Positions 55,627-64,000 of a stretch of DNA of 64,000 bases are shown piece by piece; the stretch's first letter is position 1; every line of letters begins with the position of its first letter. Both the position numbers and the translations under genes were made by a program. The stretch covers positions 8,215,751 to 8,279,750 of the forward strand of contig NC_084810.1 of assembly GCF_963583255.1 (NCBI RefSeq), given 5' to 3'. This DNA is from Pyrus communis (taxonomy: Eukaryota; Streptophyta; Magnoliopsida; Rosales; Rosaceae). The notes beneath the pieces are model-generated. The model made no database searches and had not been told where the DNA came from. It was given only the letters and a program-made list of their open reading frames with translations.

Positions 55627-58258
55627 TTTATTTCATTTTATTGGCTAATAACTATAGTAAGAATGTTGATGTCAAAATTCATAGAACTTTGAAGTTATTG
55701 ATCTCTGAGTTGGAACTATATTAGTTACTGAATTATGAAGTTTTATGACATGTTGAATTTTAAGATGGTTTGATTTGATGTACTAGAAAATGAAACAATA
55801 CCACCCCTCTTGGACAATCTAAATTATATATCTATATTTTAGATCCTCTTTCTCAAACTAGCTACCAAAATCATTTAGATCCAAAATTATTTGGTACTAA
55901 AACGTGCAAATAAACACAATCCGTTAGATAAGATTGAAATAAAAATACAAAATAATCAAATGGCTAAAATATTTTGGATTTTATTAATAGTAGTTGCATG
56001 AATAACCCTTCAAATAGAACCTAAAAACTCAACTAGTTCTCATTTAAATTTACGTCCCCAATAATTTGAGTTTGAATTGTCAACCAATTAAGTGGTATAA
56101 GATGATTGGAGTGAGAAAATGCTCCATTTTTTTATGTTATCAAGGACAAGAAAAATCGATCGAAGATTTTCTGCTTAATAATTAACATGAATATGCAATA
56201 TATAGGATTGCATTCTATACCAATTCAAAAAATCAATTATTATCAATGATACGTCACATTTATTATGTAATGCAAGACTTCACTTTTTCAAGTGGGATAA
56301 AATTAATAAAGGGAGTGAGGAAAACAAATACTTACCAACTCAAAATATAAAAATGCATTTTCTACTAACTAAAACAAAACAAAAAACTGATTTAGGGTTT
56401 ATCGAAGCAAAAACCAGACTAAGTGATTGTGTGCAATGCTTTATCTAGTTTCTCAATGGTGGTTTTTTAATACTAGCGGCATCCAAATTCAGACTGAATA
56501 ATAATCCAATGTGCCAATTGAGCAGATATACCTTACAAGCTACCCAGTTACTATCTACAGTACGATCAAGTTGCAGGCCATATTTATTGTACAGTGGATA
56601 AAAGATATATGGGATTTGATACCAGTTGCCATCCCGATATATTTTGTCATAAAAAGGGCAAGTTAGGTTTGTCTTGTTACATCCATTAAAACAGAGCTAC
56701 GGGGTCTAATTAAACTGAAGCAGGAAACTAAGCAAAACCAGGTGCTGGGAATAGGGTTAGAGCTTCTGTGGGCCGAAATTTCAATGCTATTAAGGGCAAG
56801 TGGTGCTATAAATTAATATTGATTAATTGAATTGTAGATATATACATTATTTTAGCAAAGTTGGCACCCATTTTTCTCACCCATTTGTTGTCTCCATCTT
56901 CTTTGATATTTCAAAAAAATAAATGCGCAGAGCGGCTGGGGTTCCACCTTCTAGCTTGTAATGCAGCTACCCACTAAAATAACCCCACAAAGATATTTTT
57001 CACTACATATGCTGAGAAAAAGAATTTAACATATATATCACCAAGTATAAGTTTTTGCATGAAGGAAAAACTACGACGATAAGCAAAAGGTATCCCAAGA
57101 GAAATTAAAACAAAGGTCCATGGCTACAAAACCAACCAATTAGTGGCATTATGGCAACTTTGTTTGGCAGTACAGTGCTTCTCCCCACCTTTATTTAGTT
57201 GATTATATTGGGATTAGGTTAATTAGGGTTAGGGAAAAGAAAGTGAAGGGAGCAACAAGAATAACGAGGAGGGAAAAGTGGATTATGATTTTGAACTTTA
57301 ATGTGGGATCACATCAATTACAAGATTTCAGTTTCAATCCAAAAAATTTCAAAAATGAATATCAATTCCAATTTCATAATGGGAATTTTAGAAATTCAAA
57401 AACTCATGCCTATTTAAAACTAATCGGATTAATTTCATTTTTTTTTTCTTCTTCAGATTAGTCTATATCAAAATCAAAAGTATCCCATTTCTTGGGCTCT
57501 CTCACTACATAATATATATCTTTAATTAGTGTATGCAATATATTTAAAGAACTTGTAATTGTAAAAGTATAGTCATATTTAAGTATATGATTCAAGTGTC
57601 TTGAGTTAGCAAGTTTTAGAATTTTCGGATCAAATTCGAAATATTCAAGTACATTCTAGTTCTTATCCAATAATTTTTGGATGGTTCACATTTTGGAATT
57701 TTAGGTTTCGTGTTTATGATTGCAACCGTTAATATTATAAATCCTTTTGTAAAGGTCATCTCTGAAAAATCAATAATTAAAAAGATGACATCATTTAGTC
57801 ATCAAATTGTATAAAAACATATTGATGGATTCAATAAAAGCATATTACAAATCATCTATCTATTTGATACAGTTGATTGACTCACTACAAAACTATGAAC
57901 AAGCAGAGACCAATACATTTGCACCTATTAATTAGAAATTAGCATCTGCCTACACACTGTGTGTGTGAACATTTTTTATTTTTGTTCATAAAATGGGAAG
58001 GAGAGTAAGAGAGAACGTGGGAGTGGGGAGAGAATTTTTTGGTTTTTTATTTTTAAATATTAGATATACGCTAAAATCACATGTAGTTGAGTCTTACATA
58101 AAAAGCAGCAAACTTTAGGAGTATTTATTAAATATAGCCAAATATAAGCCTCTAATTTCAAAAATGTTAGTTTTTATAAAAACTTTCAAATATATCCAAA
58201 ATATCACTTAAATAGACACAAATACCCTTAAATTTTAAACCTAATGAATTAAATGACC
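54981..58258. other. Intergenic DNA, no gene supported
   Basis: AT-rich, with an AT run at about 55592-55621 and a CACACTGTGTGTGTGAA motif at 57954, also seen at 14462. Short open frames at 55178-55378 and 57243-57461 lack domains and splice context. Nothing else is recognised. Confidence 0.6.
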
Positions 58259-58363
58259 AAAACCCTTTTAGAAAAATCAACTCAAAAATGTTCAAAATGT
58301 GGTTTAAATGACCATTATAAGCAAACTTGTAGGAATCCTGTTCAACTTCATCCTACTTTGTAG
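58259..58363 (+). pseudogene. Orphan CCHC zinc-knuckle fragment, transposase-like
   Basis: A short open stretch ending in TAG at 58361 encodes KCSKCGLNDHYKQTCRNP, a CX2CX4HX4C zinc knuckle with the spacing and TC(R/K) end seen at the C-terminus of plant Mutator-like transposases and FAR1-related proteins. No upstream transposase or SWIM domain is recognisable, so it is a remnant. A gag zinc knuckle is the alternative. Confidence 0.5.
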
Positions 58364-58615
58364 AACCCTTTTAAATTTACGGTTTAATGAATAATATTTT
58401 CTTTCTATCATTTCATTGTTTATATTGGTTATACAATCCTTTAAATTTAAGACAAATAAAAGTTAATTCATTTTTGTTTGTTCAATCTCATTGTTCACTT
58501 GCTGCTATATGAAAATAGTATATTGCCCTTCTTCATCAACTTCTTCATATATTCCTGATTGTCTTTAGCACTACTTGATGTATTGTTCCATCTTCCCTGT
58601 CAACTATTGGATTTC

Positions 58616-60599
58616 TGTGACAGCCCGTTCCGAAAATTCTAAAACGTACGTGTGAAAAGACGATTTTGCCCCTAGTGCGATTTCTTTACGTTTTATGGTT
58701 GTTTTTGGGTTTTTGTTGGCATGTTTTGGGCCACACACACACTAACCTACACCCCACACCCTTTCCCCTATCCCTGCACCTGTCCCGAGTCCCCTTTCCC
58801 ATTCTATTTTCCATACAACGTACGGACACACACACAAACCACCCAAATCGTCACAGATCGAAGGAACAAAGTACATATCCATGCTCGTGAGGCTCGTAGG
58901 AGTCCAACCATACCCATTTCAGCTTGTAGGAAGCTTGGTGAGGTCCCTAGGAGGCTCGGGGTGGTTCGTTTGAAGGGTTTGGACGTCGGGATCACGAGTT
59001 TCGAAGTTGGCCAAAGTTGGGGTGAATTTCCAGGTGAGATTTCGTGGTTTTTAGCACTTGAAAGTGGTATGATTGTGTTCCTCTCGTTGTAAGCTTCATT
59101 TTGGTACCAATTTTGTGAAATTTGGTTGAAAAACGAAGAAATTACAAAGGTTTGAAGTTTTTACGATTTTCTGGCGCCGGCGCCTCGCCGGAGAAGACAA
59201 CGGAATATTCCGTCAAATCTGACGGAATATTCCTGACGCCGTTGACGGTTACCGTTAGGGATAACGGAATATTCCTGACGGCGTCAACTGACGTCGTCAG
59301 CGTGCCAGGCACGTGCCGGCGCGTGGGCGGGCGTGCGACGGTGAAAAATTATTTTAAAAATATGGGGATGTTTCTGAGGTTGAGTAGATCACGTTGGTGT
59401 ATTCATACACCCCATTTGAGCATTGTAGTTGTTTCGCATATAGGTGATACCTATCCCGAGGACGAGCGTGGTCACTCGAGGCAGGGGGGTTACGACCCTT
59501 CCACATACCAGTGAGTGGACTTTTGGTTTTCCGTATATACCTATACACTTATATTTCCCCAGAAAATGATTTGAATTATTTATTCGTTATATGCCATACA
59601 TTATATTGCCGTTGTTATGCATGGTTGCTTGCATTTATATATGTGTGTGTATTGGTGTTGCGGACGCACAGGTAAGTGCCAGGTGAGTGGTGATTTATAT
59701 TTATGTTCATTAGTGATTCTAGATACATAGAGAGCTCATAACCTGCACCCCCGGTGTTAGTGCCCCCGCCCAGAGTTGGGCACAGTCCTTCACGTGATGT
59801 TCACCTCCCGCACCACACGCTCAGCTTGGATCCAAGTTAGGTGCACAGTCCTGTCGTACATACCACTTTAGGTGGTTCCGACTCGTAGGTGACCCGCGAT
59901 TATTCGCACAGCCTTCACGTGATCGTAACACTTGAGCGTATATATATATATTACACCCAGGCCTGTCGTACAGACCATTTTAGGTGGTTCCGACTCGTGT
60001 GCAGGTCGAGTTAGTGAGATTGAGATTTGAGCTCTAGATTCAGCCGTACAGGTCACGTTAGGTGACTCCCGCTGACAGTTTATATGACATTGATATGATT
60101 TTACCTGAGCACTTGCATTTTACTTTAAGGTTTTGGCATAGCATATTCTTGAGCATGATTTATATATGTATATATTCTATTTTCTGGGAAGTATACAGGT
60201 TTTACGGCGAGGGGTTAGAACATTTTTACTAAATGGTTTTCGAAAAGCTTTGTTTTTGCCCACTCACGCTTTTATTTTGCGCCCCTCCAGGTTCTAGTTG
60301 GCTAGCACGTTTGGTGGTTTCCCTGAGGGTTTTTCCGGCATATCTGACATAAGATCACCAGCGTAGGACCACCTTCGGCTGTACTTTTGTTGCGTCGTTT
60401 TCTCCCGGACTGCTTTAGGCTTTATGCTCTGAACTTAGCGTCACACTTACGCTTGCACTTGTTTTTATTACTTTATGTAAGCTAGTTTTATTTATCCGTA
60501 CTATTTATATTACTATTTTACTTGCTTCCGCACTGTGCACATGATTACGTCACTTCCACGTGACGGCCAGCATGCCTTGATCTCGATCGGGGTGTGTTA
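58616..60599 (+). repeat. 5' LTR of gypsy element 2
   Basis: 1984 bp from TGTGACAGCC to GTGTGTTA. The usual end CA is TA here, a C-to-T change relative to element 1. It contains the same modules as the element 1 LTR (CTCCCGCACCACACGCTCA, GTCCTGTCGTACA, GGTGGTTCCGACTCGT twice) but is clearly diverged from it, especially in 58640-59060. Inverted GGAATATTCC-type repeats occur at about 59200-59275. Confidence 0.85.
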
Positions 60600-60602
60600 G
60601 TT

Positions 60603-60615
60603 TGGTATCAGAGCC
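60603..60615 (+). other. Primer-binding site of gypsy element 2
   Basis: TGGTATCAGAGCC, three bases after the LTR end, complements the 3' end of initiator methionine tRNA, the usual primer for this group. Confidence 0.85.
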
Positions 60616-60678
60616 TAGGTTTGGCAGTCCTGTACTTTTGTGAGTATTCTAATGGTTTTGGTGTCTTCTGTCAGAATT

Positions 60679-63600
60679 ATGCCGCCTCGTCGGGAACCAC
60701 GTCGCTCTGCTGAGCCTAGTTTCCCCGACATTACTTAGCTGGGGGAAGCTATTGCTACAGTTATTCAGTCGGCGATCCGCCCTCCCCAGAAGACTCCTCT
60801 GGAGACTATGTATAATTTGAAGTTAGATAAGTTCGAAGGTAACGAGGGTCATGAGGGTGCGGAACGATGGTTAGAGCATATTGAGAAGACTTTTCGTGTT
60901 TTGCACAGTCAGGGGAATCTCCCAGTTGAGAAGTGGGTTAAGACGACATCGTGGTTTTTGGGTAAGGTGTATGCGTCCTGGTGGGAACAGGAACTTCGTC
61001 GTTTGACTCCAGCTGAGAAGACTGATTGGGATGTTTTCCGAGAGTTGTTCAAGAGAAGGTTTGTGCCTCCTGAGTATATTGATCGAAAGAAGCAGGAATT
61101 CACTGAGTTGAGACAAGGGAAGTTGACAGCGAATGAGTACTATCGGAGGTTCACTGATTTGTCTCGCTATCATCTAGATGTTGCTGGCAATCCAGCGGAG
61201 ATGCTTCGTTGTTTGCGTTTGGGCACTAAGAAGAAGTGGCGTTCGATGGCGACCACTACCCACTGTGATACCTACCAGGAGTTCTATGAGATTCTGCTGA
61301 GAATTGAGGATTCAAAAAACATGCCGAGCGAGAGTGAGGAAGAAGAGAAATATGGTAATCAGAAGAAGGATGATAAAGGTAAAGGTCAGGCGTCGCTCGG
61401 ACCTCGTAAAACACAGAACTTCAAGAGGGGTGGCACTAGTTCTAGCTCTTCTAGCGGTGGTTTCAGCGCCACTGGTCAGGGTCGTGGAGGTAGGTTTGCT
61501 GGTGGTGCTAGAAGCCAGAGACAGGGTGATGGCGGTAGAGGTAGGGCCCCAATTTGCCGCAGGTGTAATAATCGACACTTTGGTGAGTGTAGGCGTAGTA
61601 GCAGTGGTTGTTTTACTTGTGGACAGATGGGACATTGGGCTACAAATTGTCCCCAGAGTCAGCAGCAGAAACTGCAGCAGACTTTCTTGCCGCCGCCTGC
61701 ACCGATCCAGCAGATTCAGGGTCTAGGTGGTTATGGGCAGACAGGTCGAGGTGGTGCCTATTACTATCAGGGCGATGCTGTTCCTTATGCCCCAGGACAA
61801 TATCAGTATCCCCAAGACCCGTATTCTGGCGGCTATATGTCGTATCCTCCAACTTCAGCAGGCGGTTTTCAGTGGTTTCAGGGAGGACAGATTCAGCAGG
61901 GAGAGATTGCTACGAGTAGTGCGGGGTCTTCGAGGCAGTCTGGTCAGCCCAGTCAGGGGCGTGGTACTCAGAGTCGTGGTGGTCAGGCGAGCAGAGGTCG
62001 AGGAGGACGACAGCAGACCCAGGGACGTATTCATAATATCTCTCTGCAGGATGCTCAGAACAATCCGGATTTGATTATGGGTACGTTAAATATCCTTGGT
62101 TATTTTGCTAGAGTATTAAATGATTGTGGTGCTACACATTCTGTGATTTCTCATACCTTTGCTCAAGTGACGCAACCTCGCCCCACACCTCTAGGGTATG
62201 ATTTAGAGTTCGCTATGCCTAGAGGGGAAAGATGTATTGTAGATCGTGTGTACCCAGGATGTCTAGTGATAGTCGAGGGTGTTGTTATGCCAGCTGATCT
62301 TATCCCGTTAGACATTGTTGACTTTGATGTGATTCTGGGCACAGATTGGTTGCATTTCAATCGTGCCAATATTGATTGTTACGGGAAAATAGTTACGTTC
62401 CATCGTCCTGGACTACATGTGGTTACTTTCGTGGGTGAGCAGAGTGGGGTGAGACATGGCGTTATTTCGGCCGTGCGAGCGAAAAGGCTGTTATCTAAAG
62501 GTTGCCAGGGGTACTTAGCTCATGTGGTGTTGGATGAGGCTGCTCCTAGCAGAGTTGAGGATGTGAGGGTAGTCAGACATTTTCCCGATGTTTTTCCTGA
62601 GGATTTACCTGGTTTACCACCAGACCGAGACATGGAGTTCACCATTGAGTTACTTCCAAGTACTAATCCTATTTCCTTGACTCCTTATCGTATGGCTCCC
62701 GCTGAGTTAAAGGAATTGAAAGTTCAGTTGCAGGAATTAGTGGATAAGGGTTTCATGCAGCCTAGTACTTCACCTTGGGGTGCTCCAGTATTGTTTGTGA
62801 GGAAGAAAGACGGAACTTTGAGGCTATGTATCGATTACAGGCAATTGAATCGGGTGACGATTAAAAACCGTTATCCGTTGCCACGTATCGATGATTTGTT
62901 TGATCAGCTTCGAGGTGCTTGTGTATTTTCCAAGATTGACTTGAGATCTGGATATTATCAGCTGAAGATTTGTAGGGATAATGTTCCTAAGACGGCGTTC
63001 AGGACTCGTTATGTCATTACGAGTTTCTGGTTATGCCATTTGGGTTGACGAATGCACCAGCTACTTTTATGGATTTGATGAACCAAGTGTTCCAGCCATA
63101 TTTGGATAGGTTTGTTATCGTTTTCATCGATGACATTCTGGTGTATTCTAAGTCTAAAGCGGAGCATGTTCGACATCTTACTTTGGTGTTGAAAAGATTG
63201 AGGGAACACCAATTGTATGCTAAGTTTAGCAAGTGCCAGTTTTGGTTAGACCAAGTTGCGTTTTTGGGGCACATCATTTCAGGTCAAGGTATTTTGGTGG
63301 ATCTTCAAAAGGTTGCAGCTGTGGAGAAATGGGAGCAACCGTGAACCGTCACTGAGGTGAGGAGTTTCCTTGGTTTGGCAAGGTATTATCGACGGTTTGT
63401 TAAGGATTTTTCTACGATTGCTTTACCACTGACGAGGTTAACGAGGAAAGACGTTAAATTTGAGTGGGATGATAAGTGTGAGTAGAGTTTCCAGCAGTTG
63501 AAGTATTGTCTCACTCATGCACCTGTTTTGGCACTCCCGGACGATAGTGGTGATTTCGAGGTTTATAGTGATGCTTCTTTGAATGGTCTGGGATGTGTGT

Positions 63601-64000
63601 TGATACAACATGGTAGGGTGATTGCTTATGCTTCGCGACAGTTGAAACCTCATGAGTTGAATTACCCTACACGTGATTTGGAGTTGGCCGCTATTATTTT
63701 TGCGCTGAAGTTGTGGAGACACTACCTTTATAGAGAGAAATGTAAGATCTTTACAGATCACAAAAGTCTTCAGTATCTTTTTACTCAGAAGGAACTTAAT
63801 CTTCGTCAGCGGAGGTGGATGGAACTGCTCAGTGATTATGACTGCACGATTGATTATCACCCTGGTCATGCAAATGTTGTGGCTGATGCACTTAGCAAAA
63901 AGTCTCAGGGCCATATCAATGCGTTGTATGCTAGTCGTGTTCCTCTTCTAGCAGATTTGCGTTCTACGGGAGTGAGGTTAGAGGCAGAAGATTGAGAGGT
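60679..64000 (+). pseudogene. gag-pol of gypsy element 2 (nearly open, few defects)
   Basis: Starts MPPRREPRRSAEPSFPD at 60679. One stop (TAG at 60736) interrupts the start; from 60739 the frame is open to 63011. It contains gag, the zinc knuckle [14 protein letters not shown] (61609-61650), the protease motif [10 protein letters not shown] (62122) and the first half of RT ([15 protein letters not shown]). A 1-bp deletion near 63012 shifts the frame. RT then continues with the intact active-site box FIDDIL (DD at 63129-63134). Further stops are TGA at 63342, TAG at 63483 and TGA at 63993, the last in the RNase H/connection part. Element 1, without this deletion, has GGTCATTACGAG at the same place. 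It would be inactive as read. Confidence 0.9.

Larger units (their letters stand above)
58616..64000 (+). mobile_element. Ty3/gypsy retrotransposon element 2, cut by the window end
   Basis: Same group as element 1: the LTR starts TGTGACAGCCCGTTCC, followed by a primer-binding site and gag-pol in the same order with high similarity. Integrase, 3' LTR and the right target site lie beyond 64000. Fewer defects than in element 1 imply a younger insertion or better preservation. Confidence 0.9.

Noticed and set aside
61304..62074. Alternative-frame open stretches inside gypsy gag
   Set aside because: They are shadows of the long gag-pol frame, arising from its repetitive Gly/Arg/Gln-rich coding sequence.

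Overview
The window is nuclear DNA of a flowering plant. Genes are split by GT-AG introns, and gene islands are separated by LTR retrotransposons, foldback elements, MITEs and poly(A)-tailed retroposons. From memory, the short element with ends like GGGAACTTTAACGAAAA (37.9 and 48.2 kb) is abundant in apple, pear and peach genomes, so Rosaceae is my best guess for the organism. No species is proven by the sequence alone.

Layout, left to right. 0-7 kb: a hairpin MITE, a decayed 5'-truncated Ty1/copia element (about 1.94-5.59 kb) carrying a nested MITE, a LINE tail and a 0.7-kb foldback element. 7-34.5 kb: a patchwork of duplicated blocks. The recurring genes, all on the minus strand, are (i) RidA (reactive intermediate deaminase, chloroplast type), intact at 19.3-21.7 kb and as fragments at 7.4-8.2 and 23.3-24.2 kb, and (ii) a small multi-pass membrane protein family I do not recognise, present five times (10.7, 11.8-13.1, 16.6-17.6, 25.8-26.8 and 32.5-34.4 kb). 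Only the last copy can be read end to end: five exons, 274 residues, a TATA box upstream. A dispersed repeat containing CACGTG-type motifs accompanies this region, with a tandem array at 30.4-30.9 kb. 34.5-38.8 kb: AT-rich DNA with a 42-bp minisatellite, small MITEs and a SINE-like insertion. 38,855-48,139: one complete but dead Ty3/gypsy element with 2.2-kb LTRs and a 5-bp target duplication. 48.4-54.2 kb: a second copy of the RidA block with an intact 187-residue RidA gene, followed by an intact RING-H2 gene of the NEP1-interacting-protein type (242 residues). Only the last exon of that RING gene survives, as a pseudogene, at 22.7 kb beside the first RidA copy. 54.4-58.6 kb: a MITE cluster and intergenic DNA. 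58,616 to the window end: a second, better preserved gypsy element of the same group, cut by the window edge.

Intact protein-coding genes by my reading are RidA-1 (19319-21718), the membrane protein gene (32521-34384), RidA-2 (49287-51344) and the RING-H2 gene (52492-54172). A membrane-protein copy at 11.8-13.1 kb has an open C-terminal exon and may be part of a further gene. Splice junctions were placed by hand from GT/AG sites and frame continuity; the two RidA copies have identical exon lengths and phases, which supports them strongly.

The most unusual item is the membrane-protein family: unrecognised, locally amplified, with a zinc-ribbon-like N-terminal exon in one copy and multiplied linker exons in another. 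Second is the pattern of C-to-T stop codons (mostly CAG to TAG) in the gypsy elements, which looks like decay of methylated DNA.
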